Made by a program: the position numbers and the translations under genes
Source of the DNA: Clostridiales bacterium
GTDB lineage: Bacteria > Bacillota > Clostridia > Christensenellales > CAG-917
Reading direction: 5' to 3'
Length of the DNA: 64,000 nucleotides
Assembly: GCA_022009995.1 (NCBI GenBank)
Contig: CP091734.1
Span: 1,465,730 to 1,529,729, forward strand
In this document: piece after piece, positions 47,105-58,200 of the stretch
Layout: each line of letters starts with the position of its first letter
How positions within the stretch are numbered: position 1 is the first letter of the stretch
Notes under the pieces: generated by a model
The model's input: the letters and a program-made list of their open reading frames with translations, nothing else
What the model was told of the DNA's origin: nothing
Database searches by the model: none

Positions 47105-47487
47105 ATCGCAAGTTTTTCAACGACGGTTATAAACGCTTCGATGACGGGAAACGCCAGAATAAATATCGCGATCTTTCCCGAAAGTTGCAGTTTCTTCCCG
47201 ACGCTCCCCGCCCCGTAATCTTCGCAAATCCCTGCGGAAAATTCCGTGAGATAACCCACTCCCACGATTTTCAGAATCGCCCCGTACAACGCCGACGGTA
47301 TCCCCGTTTTTGCGACGATTTCCGAAAACTTTAAAAGCACTTCCGACATACCCTTCGCAATCATAATCAGTATGACAAGCCCCGTTGCCAGAACGACGAA
47401 AACCGAAAACTCCGACTTTGCAGACTTTATAAACCCCGCAGTGATTACGCCGAGAATCCCAACGCCCACGATTTTGAAAATATCCAT
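47101..47487 (-). CDS. spoIIIAD: Stage III sporulation protein AD
   Basis: A 128-residue protein with four membrane helices (IVGVGILGVITAGFIKSAKSE; YLTEFSAGICEDYG). Overlaps AE by four and AC by one base. Confidence 0.92.
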   Translation of the reverse strand: MDIFKIVGVGILGVITAGFIKSAKSEFSVFVVLATGLVILIMIAKGMSEVLLKFSEIVAKTGIPSALYGAILKIVGVGYLTEFSAGICEDYGAGSVGKKLQLSGKIAIFILAFPVIEAFITVVEKLAI

Positions 47488-47684
47488 TATTTCAGCCCGA
47501 AAAGTTGTTTGACGGTGTCCATAACGCCCGTCAGCATATCGACGACCATCATTAAAACCACGACGATGCCGACGATGGTAACGAAAGTTCCGATTTCGTC
47601 CTTGTCGCTCTTTTTAAGGATTACGTTTACGATTGCGGTGAGCATTCCCACCCCTGCGATTTTTAAGATGATTTCAATCCCCAT
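47487..47684 (-). CDS. spoIIIAC: Stage III sporulation protein AC
   Basis: A 65-residue two-helix membrane protein (IILKIAGVGMLTAIVNVILKK; TFVTIVGIVVVLMMVVDML), typical size of the family. Confidence 0.92.
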   Translation of the reverse strand: MGIEIILKIAGVGMLTAIVNVILKKSDKDEIGTFVTIVGIVVVLMMVVDMLTGVMDTVKQLFGLK

Positions 47685-47685
47685 A

Positions 47686-48186
47686 TCACACCACGATAAG
47701 CATAAGAGTTACGCCCAGCACGACGAACAACTTATAATACATTTCACCTTTTTTATTAAGTTCGATTGCGGATTTGCTCTTTTTTTCGTTGAAAACGTCA
47801 AGATAGCGCACGGTATTTGTAATTTCGTTTTCAAGATTCGACTTTCCGAGCGAGTGCAAAAACGCCGCGACGAGCAGACTGTCTTTTTCTTTTATCATTA
47901 CGTTTTTTATTTTTTTTTGCACTTCTTCGACGTTCTTAAAGCCCGCAGGCAGCCCGTCCGCAAATTTTTGAAGCGAGTCCGAAAACGCGCCTTTCGACGA
48001 CAAAACAAAGGTTTTTATCACGTCTTCGAGCGGCGTTTGCAAGGACGATATTTCCCGTTTGTAAAGGTTCAGAAAATCGACGGCGTCCGAAAAGTACGCG
48101 TATCTCACCCTGAAAATCCTTTTTATCGCAATCCCGATAAGGCTTGACGCAGCCATTAAAAGCGCGCCGCTTAATACGCTTAACAT
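47686..48186 (-). CDS. spoIIIAB: Stage III sporulation protein AB
   Basis: A 166-residue protein with a GspF-like core flanked by N- and C-terminal helices (LHSLGKSNLENEI, then YYKLFVVLGVTLMLIVV). Overlaps AA by 7 nt. Confidence 0.9.
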   Translation of the reverse strand: MLSVLSGALLMAASSLIGIAIKRIFRVRYAYFSDAVDFLNLYKREISSLQTPLEDVIKTFVLSSKGAFSDSLQKFADGLPAGFKNVEEVQKKIKNVMIKEKDSLLVAAFLHSLGKSNLENEITNTVRYLDVFNEKKSKSAIELNKKGEMYYKLFVVLGVTLMLIVV

Positions 48187-49040
48187 CCGATAATTTCCTT
48201 GATTTCCCCGACTCTGTTCTTTTTCGTCAATACGACGGTAATATCCATCGCCCGTTGCAGTTTTTCGTAAACGGTGTTTTTAAGGTCGGAAACGCCCGTT
48301 GCGTGCAGCGACGCCGCAACCTTGACGCCCGCGCGCATTGCGTCCAGAACCGCATCTACTTCTTCCGCGCCGTAAATCTCGTCGGTAACCACGACGTCGG
48401 GATTCATACTTCTTATCGCGCACTCGTACGCTTTCAGTTTTTTGACGCCGGTGATGACGTCGACGCTTTTGCCAAGGTCAAGCCCCGACACCCCTTTCAC
48501 CGCCCCCGCGATTTCCCGTCTTTCGTCGATAACGCACACGTTAAACCCGTCGTTTGAGGCAAGCCGTGCGATTTCGCGAAGGAGCGTCGTTTTTCCGCCC
48601 GACGGCGGCGCAATTACCAAAAGATTCTTAAATTCGCCGTTTTTTATCACTTTTTTTGCGATTTCGTCGGCTTTCCCTTTGATTTCTGTCGGCACTCTGA
48701 TGACAAGCGACGTCGGATATTTTAGATTAAATACCTTATCCCCCGCGCTTACGCCCTCGCCCGAAACGCCGATTCTTATCCCGCCCGCAAAACTTACAAA
48801 GCCGTCCACAAGGTTGTCCGTCACGGAATACAACGAATATCCGCTGGCTTTCCCCAAAACGTAATCGACGTCCGATGACGTCACGATATAAGGTTTTTCC
48901 CCCGTCGAAAAACAAAGGTCTTTTTTTCTTGCCGTCGTAAACGGACAGCGGAAGTCCCACGCGCATACGCAGTTCTTTCACGTTCTTCGGCAAAAAGCGG
49001 ATAAATCGTCACGGGAAGCAATGAAAAACAGATTGTCCAT
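48180..49040 (-). CDS. spoIIIAA: Stage III sporulation protein AA, AAA ATPase (two frameshifts in this sequence)
   Basis: About 286 residues. The ATPase has LLVIAPPSGGKTTLLREIAR (Walker A) and NPDVVVTDEIYG (Walker B); the N-terminal part has LPKNVKELRMRVGLPLSV. Frame changes lie near 49005 and in an A run near 48918. MDNLFF at 49040 is the likely start. It is the first gene of the operon and drives assembly of the channel. Confidence 0.9.
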
Positions 49041-49055
49041 ACCTAAAAAAATATG

Positions 49056-49084
49056 CAAAAAAATCCCTGTGATAACACAGGGAC
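49056..49084 (-). terminator. Terminator after thrS
   Basis: TCCCTGTG pairs with CACAGGGA around ATAA; seven T follow on the minus strand. Confidence 0.8.
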
Positions 49085-49113
49085 TTAATATTACATTTTT
49101 CGTGCTTTTGCGC

Positions 49114-51076
49114 TTATTCGCAAACGTGGTCGTCGACTTCTTTCTGAATCTTTGCCATAAACTCGTCAAGAGTCATCGTGCCGAGGTCGCCGTCCTTGCG
49201 GCTTCTTACCGCGACGACGTTATCCGCCGCTTCCTTTGTCGCCGATAATGATCATATACGGGATTTTTGTCGAGTTGCGCCTCACGGATCTTATAGCCGA
49301 CCTTTTTCGTTTCTGACGTCGGTTTCGGCGCGGAATCCGCGTTTGAACAGCGTATGGCGTACTTCTTCCGCGACGGACGCGGTACGGTCGGTAAGACTCA
49401 GCACCCTGACCTGTTCGGGAGCAAGCCACGTCGGCATTGCGCCGGCGTACTTTTCAAGCAACAGCGCGATCGTGCGTTCATAGCAGCCCATCGACGTGCG
49501 GTGAATGATGTAAGGACGCGCCTTCTCGCCGTTTTCGTCGATATAGTACATATCGAAACGCTCCGCCAGGAACATATCGACCTGAATGGTTACGAGCGTG
49601 TCTTCCTTTCCGTGCACGTTTTTAATCTGAATGTCGAGTTTCGGACCATAGAACGCCGCCTCGTCGATAGCCTCGGTATAAGGCACCTGCAAATCGTCAA
49701 GGATACGTTTCATTTCGCCTTCGGCGTACGCCCATTGTTTGGGATCGTCGATATATTTGTTGTCGGGATTTCTGGGGTCCCAGCGCGAGAAACGATACGA
49801 TACGTCTTTGTCAAGCCCGACGCATTTTAAGCAATATCTCGCAAGTTCCAGGCAGCCCTTGAATTCCTGTTCGAGTTGCGCGGGCGTGCACATAAGGTGT
49901 CCTTCGGAAATGGTGAATTGCCTTACCCTGATAAGCCCGTGCATCTCGCCGGAGTTTTCGTTGCGGAACAACGTCGAGGTCTCGCCGTAGCGTTTCGGAA
50001 GGTCGCGGTACGACTTCATACCGTTTTTGAATATTTCGTATTGGAACGGACAGGTCATGGGACGCAGCGCAAACACTTCGCCTTCCGCGTCGGGATCGCC
50101 GAAAATGAACATACCGTCGCGATAATGATCCCAGTGACCGCTTATCTGATAAAGTTCGCGCTTTGCCATATAAAGGGGGTTATCGTGAGCACATATCCGC
50201 GTCCCGCCTCGGTGTCTTCGACAAAACGGCTGAGAATCTGGAACAGTTTCGCGCCCTTGGGCATAAGCAGCGGCAAACCTTGTCCGATCGTGTCGCAGGT
50301 CATGAAATATCCAAGTTCGCGCCCGATTTTGTTGTGGTCGCGCTTTTTGGCTTCTTCGACAGCCGCAAGATAGGCTTCCATATCGGCTTTTTTGTCAAAC
50401 GCCGTGCCGTAAATCCTTGAAAGCATTTTGTTGTGTTCGTTGCCTTTCCAGTACGCGCCGGTCAACGACGTCAGCTTGAACGCCTTGATTTTTCCCGTCG
50501 AAGGAAGGTGCGGACCCGTGCAAAGGTCAACGTAGTCGCCCTGTTTGTAAAAACTGATTTCTTCGCCTTCGGGCAGTTCTTCGATAAGTTGGATTTTTGT
50601 AAATCTCGCCCTTATTTTTTTCATAAGTTCAAGCGCGTCCTTTCTCGGAAGAACAAAGCGGGTTATGGGCAGGTTTGCCTTGATAATCTTGTGCATTTCC
50701 GCCTCGATTTTGTCAAAGTCGTCCTGAGTGATGGGAGTTTTGAAATCTACGTCGTAATAAAAAAACCGTTTTTCGATGGAAGGACCGATTGCAAGTTTTT
50801 ACCGTGGGATAAATGTTTTTTTACCGCTTGTGCGAGAACGTGCGCCGCGGTATGACGATAAACTTTTTTTGCCTTCGTCGTCGGCAAAAAGTCAACACTT
50901 CAAACGCGCAGTCGTTTTTCGACGACGGCGGTCAGGTCTTTCAATGCGCCGTCAACTTTCACGGCGACCGCGTTTCTTGCAAGACCTTCGCTGATTTTTT
51001 CTTTGCGGCGTCAAGGAAAGTTACGCCGTTTTTCAACTTCCAGAATACTTCCGTCTTTCAAAGTAAGTTTTGCCAT
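49114..51076 (-). CDS. thrS: Threonyl-tRNA synthetase (many frameshifts in this sequence)
   Basis: About 645 residues expected. The TGS domain starts MAKLTLKDGSILEVE; the editing domain has RHTAAHVLAQAVKKH; the class II core has RPMTCPFQYEIFKNGMKSYRD, GLIRVRQFTISEGH, EAAFYGPKLDIQIKN and HRTSMGCYERTIALLLEKY; the C-terminal anticodon domain follows. At least eight single-base shifts are needed, clustered at 50700-51060 and 49190-49300. The T-box upstream regulates it. The coding sense is clear, but the exact protein cannot be read from this sequence. Confidence 0.93.
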
Positions 51077-51104
51077 ATTGTTACCTCTTTTTGAGTGAAT
51101 TTGC

Positions 51105-51345
51105 ATTTATTTTCGGATAAAAACAAAAAATCCTTATGAAAATTGTTATTTCATAAGGACGATAAATCTTACCGCGGTTCCACCTTAATTGCAGAAAAAC
51201 TGCCGCTTAATATTTTGTTTTCGCGCTGACGGCGGTACCTTTATACCCTTCTTATTGCCTTGCACCTGGCGGCAACTCTCTGAAAAAGCCGGAATATAAA
51301 GACGTGTCCGTTGCGGCGGATTCAATCCGCATTTACAGTAATTAT
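51105..51345 (-). promoter_or_regulatory. T-box riboswitch controlling thrS
   Basis: On the minus strand the conserved T-box GGTGGAACCGCGGT (51171-51184) is followed by a terminator hairpin (TCCTTATGAAAA/TTTCATAAGGA, 51131-51159) and a T-run, just ahead of thrS. Upstream a stem I region with AGAGAG and GGTGCAAGG is visible. The RNA would sense uncharged tRNA-Thr. Confidence 0.92.
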
Positions 51346-51374
51346 ATATTCGGTTTTTTATAAAGTCAAGGGTT

Positions 51375-52094
51375 TTATCTCATTTTTACGCGCACCACGT
51401 GACGAAGTGCTTTTACGGCTTCGCCCGCGACGTCGCAGTTTAACGTGAGTTTCGTTGCGGAAAGCGAAATTACCGTGCCGATTATGTCGTATTCGTCCAC
51501 GCCGAACAGCCTTTTTACGGCGATTTCCTTTCCGTTTCCCGCATTTCTGAACACGGGACGCTCGGCTTTTTCAAGGACGAGTTCCAACGGCTTTGCGGTT
51601 TTCGTCGCGCTGATATAATTTATCACGTTGTAAATATCCTGTTCGTCCGTGCCGACTTCAAAAAGCCTTGCACACATTTCCGCGACTTCCTTCCAGCTTG
51701 CGCGCAGAGCCTTTAAGCGGAATCGGTAAATCGCGTCCACGTCGTAACTCGAAAGTTCGCGAAGCACCCTTGTTACAAAGGCTTTTTCAAGGTCGAAGTC
51801 AAGGTACACCAGCGTCGAAATGAGCGTCGCGACGGGATAATCGAGCTTGTCGTATTTCAGGTTTTCGGCATAATACGACAGTTTATATTTCGTCAGAATG
51901 AAGTCCGAAAGAAAGTTTTCGATCTTGTCGCGGATCTCGTCGGCATATTCGCAAAGCCCCGCCATATAAATATACTTCCTGTTTTTGCTTTCTTCGACAG
52001 CCGACGAAAGTTCCTTTATGCCCTCGACGCCCGACAACAGTTCCGAAAACATCTTATCGTCGCCCTTTTCGATACTCACTACGTTTGACCACAT
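51375..52094 (-). CDS. YtxC-like putative sporulation protein
   Basis: A 239-residue helical protein (YAENLKYDKLDYPVATLISTLVYLDFDLEKAFV) located directly upstream of thrS, where many Clostridia have the YtxC family. The start is uncertain: an ATG 42 nt downstream is also possible. Function unknown in the family. Confidence 0.6.
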   Translation of the reverse strand: MWSNVVSIEKGDDKMFSELLSGVEGIKELSSAVEESKNRKYIYMAGLCEYADEIRDKIENFLSDFILTKYKLSYYAENLKYDKLDYPVATLISTLVYLDFDLEKAFVTRVLRELSSYDVDAIYRFRLKALRASWKEVAEMCARLFEVGTDEQDIYNVINYISATKTAKPLELVLEKAERPVFRNAGNGKEIAVKRLFGVDEYDIIGTVISLSATKLTLNCDVAGEAVKALRHVVRVKMR

Positions 52095-52215
52095 AGCAAT
52101 ATTGTATGCAACGCGAAAAGAAATATTATGGAAATACTTTTGTCGTCCGCTTGATTTCGGTACGTAATGATATATAATTATTAAAAACGACTTACCATAA
52201 AAAAGATTTTCAATT

Positions 52216-53028
52216 ATGTACGCTTTCAGAGTTTCGCCGCACGTGGAAAACTTAATAAAAGAATGTGCCTCTCGCCTGATTACATCGGGCGTGCCGGTGT
52301 CACAGTCGGTTTTCTTTTTCGAATGCGGCGGAAGTTCACGATTCGGTTACTGCAAAAAAGGCGACGCGAAAGGCGCAAGCGGTTTTGAATACTCGATTGC
52401 GATAAACAAATTTATCGTAAACGACAAGGATATTTCGGACACCGTCGCGCACGAACTTCTGCACACGATAAAAACCGCGAAAAACCACGACGCCAACTGG
52501 CAATATTGGGCAAACTTCGTCAGTCGCAATACGCCTTTCACGATAACCGTCCGCGCAAATATCAAACTTCAACCCGCCGCATATAAAAATAATTCCCGAA
52601 AAAAGGTTTTTCCCGTCGAGCAGTACGACGAAAACACGATGAATATTTTGGAATGTCCGCTGTGCCACGACAAAATCGCAGTCAAAAAAACCGTGAAACC
52701 CGACAAGTACGGTCAGAGCGAATACCTTTGCAGAAAGTGCCATAAACCGTACTTTTTCACCGTTCCGTCGCCCAGCGTCGCATATATGTCCGCACGCGAA
52801 AAACAAAAACTCGTCGGCGATATTATCTCGGGCAGAATAACCGTGTCCGACGACGACCTTTTTTTGAAAGTAATGCCCTTTATCACCAAAAATCTTTGCA
52901 ACAAACTGTTTATATATTATTTTACGACCTTCCCCGAAATCGTGAACACAAACTTGCCGCGGCGCGAAAAATTCCGCTTTTTCCTTGTAAGATACGGCAC
53001 TTCCGCCGCATACAGGTATTTCAAATAA
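52216..53028 (+). CDS. SprT-like zinc metalloprotease (second copy in window)
   Basis: A 270-residue protein with VAHELLHTIKTAKNHDANW (HExxH and a distal His) and a zinc ribbon (ECPLCHDK, YLCRKCHKPYF). A C-terminal helical extension of about 80 residues is not seen in the prophage SprT protein. It faces the host genes on the other strand. Its role, likely DNA-protein-crosslink handling, follows from the family only. Confidence 0.8.
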   Translation: MYAFRVSPHVENLIKECASRLITSGVPVSQSVFFFECGGSSRFGYCKKGDAKGASGFEYSIAINKFIVNDKDISDTVAHELLHTIKTAKNHDANWQYWANFVSRNTPFTITVRANIKLQPAAYKNNSRKKVFPVEQYDENTMNILECPLCHDKIAVKKTVKPDKYGQSEYLCRKCHKPYFFTVPSPSVAYMSAREKQKLVGDIISGRITVSDDDLFLKVMPFITKNLCNKLFIYYFTTFPEIVNTNLPRREKFRFFLVRYGTSAAYRYFK

Positions 53029-53107
53029 TAAGTCGCAACTTTTTTGCGAAAAAAACAATCAAAAGATTTGACATCAAACGGTAATTATGCTATATTACAT
53101 CTTGCTT

Positions 53108-53190
53108 GCGGTCGTGGCGGAACAGGCAGACGCGTACGTTTGAGGGGCGTATGGGAGACCGTATGGGTTCAAGTCCCATCGACCGCACCA
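53108..53190 (+). tRNA. tRNA-Leu (GAG)
   Basis: An 83-nt cloverleaf including encoded CCA. GCGGTCG pairs with CGACCGC; the anticodon loop TTGAGGG gives GAG; the long variable arm and GGGTTCAAGTCCC T-arm are typical of leucine tRNA. Confidence 0.95.
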
Positions 53191-53196
53191 AACAAG

Positions 53197-53246
53197 AATA
53201 AAACGAACCTTGATGAAAATTCAAAGTTCGTTTTATTTTTTACAAG
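53197..53246 (+). terminator. Terminator after tRNA-Leu
   Basis: AAAACGAAC and GTTCGTTTT pair around a 20-nt loop and are followed by ATTTTTT. A second terminator (CCGAG/CTCGG plus TTTTT) lies at 53297-53323. Confidence 0.7.
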
Positions 53247-53381
53247 AGATTATTTCGGACTAAAAATCAAACGATAAATAGCATTTTGACGTTCAACCGA
53301 GTGTTCTAAACGCTCGGTTTTTCTATGCCGTTTTACCGTCCGATTTATCGCCTTTCGTTTGCGTTTGTAGCACAGTGAAAA

Positions 53382-53467
53382 GCGGAAGTCAACGGCAAAA
53401 ATTTTTATCGAAGACTTTGAAATTGCCGACTACTACATAAAACTTTTTGCTGTTCGTTGACTTCCGT
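53382..53467 (+). promoter_or_regulatory. Inverted repeat upstream of the sigma-like gene
   Basis: CGGAAGTCAACG (53383-53394) is inverted at 53455-53466, with GCAAAAA extending the arms. It lies 90 bp before the regulator gene. Possible operator or attachment arm. Confidence 0.45.
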
Positions 53468-53557
53468 CTAACCAACTATAAGGTAAAAACCGTCTATCTT
53501 TTCCCGGTGCTACTTCCGTTTTTGCCGAAAGGCGAAGTAAATCGGAGGTAAAATACA

Positions 53558-54187
53558 ATGAAAGAAGTAAACAAAGGCATTTTGGATAACGATATGGTTA
53601 TCTCGGCAGAAAACATACAGAGAATGGGTGAAGTTATCGCCTTGACCTGTATTAAAACGGTAATTATCCGTTCGGGCAAGGATTTGCATTATCTATACAA
53701 AGGACTATTGCGAGATATAAACCGCTCAAAAGAAGATTATTCGCCGTTTTCAAACGCATACGATATTGCGCAAGAGGCAATGCTGTTTCTTTGCCAACAT
53801 ATGGGTGAGAAACTCGGTGATAACTACACAACGAAATACGGGAAGGTTGTAACTATTAAAAGTGCTTGTTATCGTTGCGCCGACAATTATTTGCAAAAGC
53901 AATACACACGCTACATGGCAACTACAATAAGCCTTGACGAGCGAATTACGGCAGAACCCGAAACAATACTCGACGACGAGCAAAAGAACGATTATACCGC
54001 TTTTGACAGCCTCATATCCCAAATGCACTTGACCGCCGTCGAACACGAAACGCTTTCTATCTTGATGGCAGGATTTACAATGCTTCAAATAGGCAAAATA
54101 CTGAACGTCAACCGCACGACAATCTGGCGCAGACAAAACAGTATTCGCAAAAAATATTTGCAAGCAACTGATATCTATCAAAAATAA
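53558..54187 (+). CDS. Sigma-70-like/HTH regulator of a mobile element
   Basis: A 209-residue protein with a region resembling sigma region 2 (PFSNAYDIAQEAMLFLCQHMGEKLG) and a C-terminal HTH (LTAVEHETLSILMAGFTMLQIGKILNVNRTTIWRR). Such short sigma-like proteins are common in clostridial integrative elements. GGAGG precedes the ATG. A weak terminator (AAGCC/GGCTT plus T-run, 54212-54248) follows. Confidence 0.65.
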   Translation: MKEVNKGILDNDMVISAENIQRMGEVIALTCIKTVIIRSGKDLHYLYKGLLRDINRSKEDYSPFSNAYDIAQEAMLFLCQHMGEKLGDNYTTKYGKVVTIKSACYRCADNYLQKQYTRYMATTISLDERITAEPETILDDEQKNDYTAFDSLISQMHLTAVEHETLSILMAGFTMLQIGKILNVNRTTIWRRQNSIRKKYLQATDIYQK

Positions 54188-54285
54188 TTTCAAAACTAAA
54201 TTAAATTAACTAAAGCCGAGAGGGTGAAATGGTTGGCTTGTTTTTTTGTTTTATTCACGAACTAATCTGTATTTCTGTTTTACTA

Positions 54286-55047
54286 TCAACCTAAATTATC
54301 TATTCTATAGAATTGCAACAGATTAAGCAGATTATAAAGCAATATAAATATCTTGTCACAATCTGTTTTAGTTGCATCTCTACTCATCATCCCGTGAACT
54401 AATGTGTCCCTATTGATACAGTCGAATTGGATTGAAAAGTCCTTTGGACTTTGATAAATTGTTTTAATACACCCTAGAGTGTTTTGAGTATTTAACAACA
54501 AAAATAGGTATTTCGTTTGATCTTTTGTAATAGTATTCAATTTTTCCCTTGCAGTGTTCACTGATCTATACTGGTTTGACTTTTTTTGCAGCCTTATCAG
54601 CAGTCCATCAATTATTGAAAAGCAAATCATCAAACTTGCTTTATACATTTTGCTTTTATAACATAAAATAGCTTCATCAATATCAGCTTCATCAATTTTT
54701 GAGTTCTTGCGGATTTTTTCAAACAAGGCACTCATTTTTTTACGAGTACAATGTTTTGCCATATATTTATCCGATTGTTCCAATGACTTTGCGTTTCGTT
54801 TAATCAAAGCAGGCATTTCCGGATGTATGCTCCAGCCATATTTTGCATACGAAACATATCTATCAACAAGAGCCCCTTTTTGTTTTTCCGAAACACTAAT
54901 TTGTGGAATTGAGTCAACAATTTCCTTGATGCTATTTAATAATGGCGTAAAATCAATTGATTTTACACATTTAAGAACTTCGGCAGAAAAACCAGTAAGC
55001 GCTTTTGATATATTTGTCACAATTTCTTGGATATCTTTTGTTTCCAT
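54286..55047 (-). CDS. Candidate HEPN-domain protein next to a restriction system
   Basis: A 253-residue helical protein. Near the C-terminus it has INRDTLVHGMM, which fits the RxxxxH active-site motif of HEPN ribonucleases, within a helical bundle (MYKASLMICFSIIDGLLIRL upstream). Position beside a restriction-modification gene suggests abortive-infection-type defence. ATG at 55045-55047 follows GAGAGGT. The family is not otherwise recognised. Confidence 0.5.
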   Translation of the reverse strand: METKDIQEIVTNISKALTGFSAEVLKCVKSIDFTPLLNSIKEIVDSIPQISVSEKQKGALVDRYVSYAKYGWSIHPEMPALIKRNAKSLEQSDKYMAKHCTRKKMSALFEKIRKNSKIDEADIDEAILCYKSKMYKASLMICFSIIDGLLIRLQKKSNQYRSVNTAREKLNTITKDQTKYLFLLLNTQNTLGCIKTIYQSPKDFSIQFDCINRDTLVHGMMSRDATKTDCDKIFILLYNLLNLLQFYRIDNLG

Positions 55048-55123
55048 TATTACCTCTCTAAATTGCAATATCCATTCACCGCTAAATCTAATATTACAAC
55101 ACAATTTATTAAAGAATTATATT

Positions 55124-55152
55124 ATTATACCATGCTAAATGCTGTTTTTCAA
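55124..55152 (-). promoter_or_regulatory. Promoter of the HEPN candidate gene
   Basis: TTGAAA and TATAAT with a 17-bp spacer and a TGG extended -10. Confidence 0.7.
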
Positions 55153-55159
55153 ATAAAAA

Positions 55160-55208
55160 AAGTATAGATAAGCAGAGCCGAGAGGATAAAACTATCGGCT
55201 CTGCTTAT
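55160..55208 (-). terminator. Terminator of the restriction-modification operon
   Basis: A perfect 14-bp stem (ATAAGCAGAGCCGA and its complement) with a 13-nt loop, followed on the minus strand by a T-run. Confidence 0.8.
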
Positions 55209-55220
55209 TGATTAGGATAT

Positions 55221-58200
55221 TTATTGCAAATTTACTATGTTGCTTTCGTCTTTGGTTTGAATATTCTTTCGTACAAATTCGGCGATATCGGAAGGCACGT
55301 TGTATTTTTTGAACAAATATTCGTCGATTTCCGCTATGCTTTTGTTCCACCATTCTTCAGAGTAGTCCTGCGAAGGAACATCGCCCCACGCCGTGGTACT
55401 ATGCTGAGAAGTCTTGTTTACAAACAGCATTGCGCGGGCGAATTTTGTCATTAAATACTTTGCATGTTTTTGTGCTTTGTCAAGGTTATCAAAACAACCA
55501 GATTCAAGATAAGTTTCGGTGCAAATTTCGTACGGTTTTGCTACGATTATATCCGCAAAAGCACCGCCCAATCCTGCCGTTGCCGACATGTTGCCCCATG
55601 CGTAAGGGACAAACACTTTATATTTGTCTATTGCATTCGTACGTTTGGGAAGCGGATAATCTCTTGGTATAAATCTTACTTGTTTTAATCCTATAACCTT
55701 AATATCCGTGTCTGAAATACGTTCTTCCGACATACTCGGCAGATGATATTTCTCAAAATCTTCGAACACGTCCGTGCTTAAACCGTATGGTTTACGCACT
55801 GACGTGTATTTTTGAAGGGAAATATAAGAACCACATTTTCTGACACATTCCAACAAATCAATAATTTGTTGTGGCTTTTGAACCGTTGCAGCCTCCCAAG
55901 GTAATTCTTTTTTAATCGGATTGGAACAGTTGGTTAAAATAAGTTGCTCTCCGTCCAATCCGTTGTCATATCCTTTTTGCCACAATATAATATTAACCCA
56001 TTCGGCACCCGAAATTCCGGGGAATACGTTTTGACAATTATCAATATGTATAATTTGTCTATCCGCCTTTATCTCCGGGTTGTTGAGTTTAGACAAGTTA
56101 TTTGCATTCTTCGGTTCTTGCCACCCTGTCGGGAAAATAAGGCTGACATAATTATTAGACGTTTTTCTTGCCGCGAGGTAGAAATACGGATATATTTGCT
56201 GATGGTTATTGCCTTGATACGGCGGATTGCCGACAACAGCGTCAAATTTCATTCTATCGCCTCCGATATTCCAAGTGTCGGGGTTCGTCAATTTTTTGGA
56301 AAGACGATCCATATCCTTCATGCGTTCTTCAACAAGTTTTGTCAAATATATCGCATGAACAGTTTTATTTGAATAGCCCGCAAGTGTACGAATGGTAATC
56401 ATACGAGCCATTTTTGTTTTGCAAAGCACGAAAATATGCTTGTCCAAGGTGTCGAACCATATTTTTTGCATCGTTTCGAGCGGCAAATCTTTTTCTTTGC
56501 CTGAAACGTTGAGCATATAGAACGAGTACGCCAGATAAAGCGGATATAAGCCCGACTTTGAGTTCATTTCAAGCACTTTCGCATCGGTATTTAGGAAAAT
56601 ATCCGAAGTGATTTCGCCGTTGTCTATTACTCGCGGTTCTTCCAATTCCTTTTGAAAATCCTCGTCAAAGAAGTTATATCCGCCCAAAGTGTTGCCCATG
56701 TGCATATTGACGACGCGCCAGGGCGTAAGGACGGTTTCCTTGTCGGGATTTTTGAATTTTGACATTATTTCGACAATACGCTTTGCTCTGTAAGTAGGCG
56801 GTAATTCGTCGGCGGCTTTTGCCATTTTTCTGATACGAAGTCCCGCGCCGATTACAACATCCTCGTCGTAATACCTCAAAATGTCTAGGAACAGATCCTT
56901 GCGTAAACCTTTTGGCATAAATTCGCCCCAAGATTCGTCGTCGACGATTTGCACGAAGTCTTTCAGGTGAATGATTTCGGTAATGTCGGCGTCCGCACCA
57001 TAGAACAAGAGCGGCAAACGTATCGAAACGGCACGCAAGAGATTGAACATTTTCTTTTGTTCTTCTTTTTGCTTTTTATAAAGTTCCAACGCTGCTTTTT
57101 CTTCCTCGGTAAGCTCTTTCTTCGGTTTACGCTTTGCTTTGTCTGCCAACTTATGCTGTTCGTCGGTCATACCGTTGTCAGAAATTACAACGTCGGTTTG
57201 TTTTTTGCCTTTCTTTTGAGGTGTTACCACATCGGCAAGTTTGCGCAAGATGTCCTGATCAAATTGGCTTATTTTCATTCCTGCATCGGAAAGATAAATC
57301 GTATCGTCGTCAAAACCGCTATTGATTGCCGCGTCAACGGATATGCGTTTGATTTGACGCATCATTTCGTCCACGTTGTAAGAGCGCATGACCGTGCCTT
57401 CAACGGAAATGATCGGGCAGAAATTGATAAACTCGCCAAGAGCCTTCTTTGCTTTTTCGTCGTCTTTAAGCCCTTGTTGGTAACTCTATGCACTTCGGCA
57501 ATGACTTTAAGTGTTCTGTCGGGAGCAAAGTCGAAAACGTAACAATTTTTCTTTTGTCTGCCGTTGATATATCCCGGTGATTGAACGCGGAAAATGGCTT
57601 GCATATATCCCGACGCGGAAGTAGACGACGAACCGGAGAGCATCATAACGGCAGTCCATTCTCGAACGGTAACGCCGGTTGTAAGTTTGCCGCAAGAAAT
57701 CGTAATGGTTTTGGAGTATGACTTTATGGAACTACGCACCAAGGTAAGGGCTTCGTCATAAGGTTTTTCTTCGTCACCGTCGCCCGCGATATTGACAACC
57801 TCGAAATCTTTGAAGTTGGGGTGTCTTTGAATCACTGCGCTAAGTGCTTTTGCCTCTTTTACGCCGGGAACAATCCAGAACGTGTGCGCAAACATATCTC
57901 TGTATTCTTCCGTCGAAAACGGATAGTTGCTGTCTTGACTATCGCTTGAAATGAGCGACAAAAAGTTGTATACGTCATCTTCGTATACGAAATCTCCGAC
58001 GGATTTACCTTCGGGAATAATTCTGAAATCTTTTTCTACGTCGCCCGTCCATGTGCGGAAAAATTCACGGAAATTGAATGCCGAATCTTCGGTAACGAAA
58101 CGATAGGACGTCGGCATTTGCTCGGACAAGTCGAAGGTAAAAATGTTCATCTTCGGGAGTTCTTCGTAAGGATTTCGCTCGTTTTGATGATTTTCTTCCC

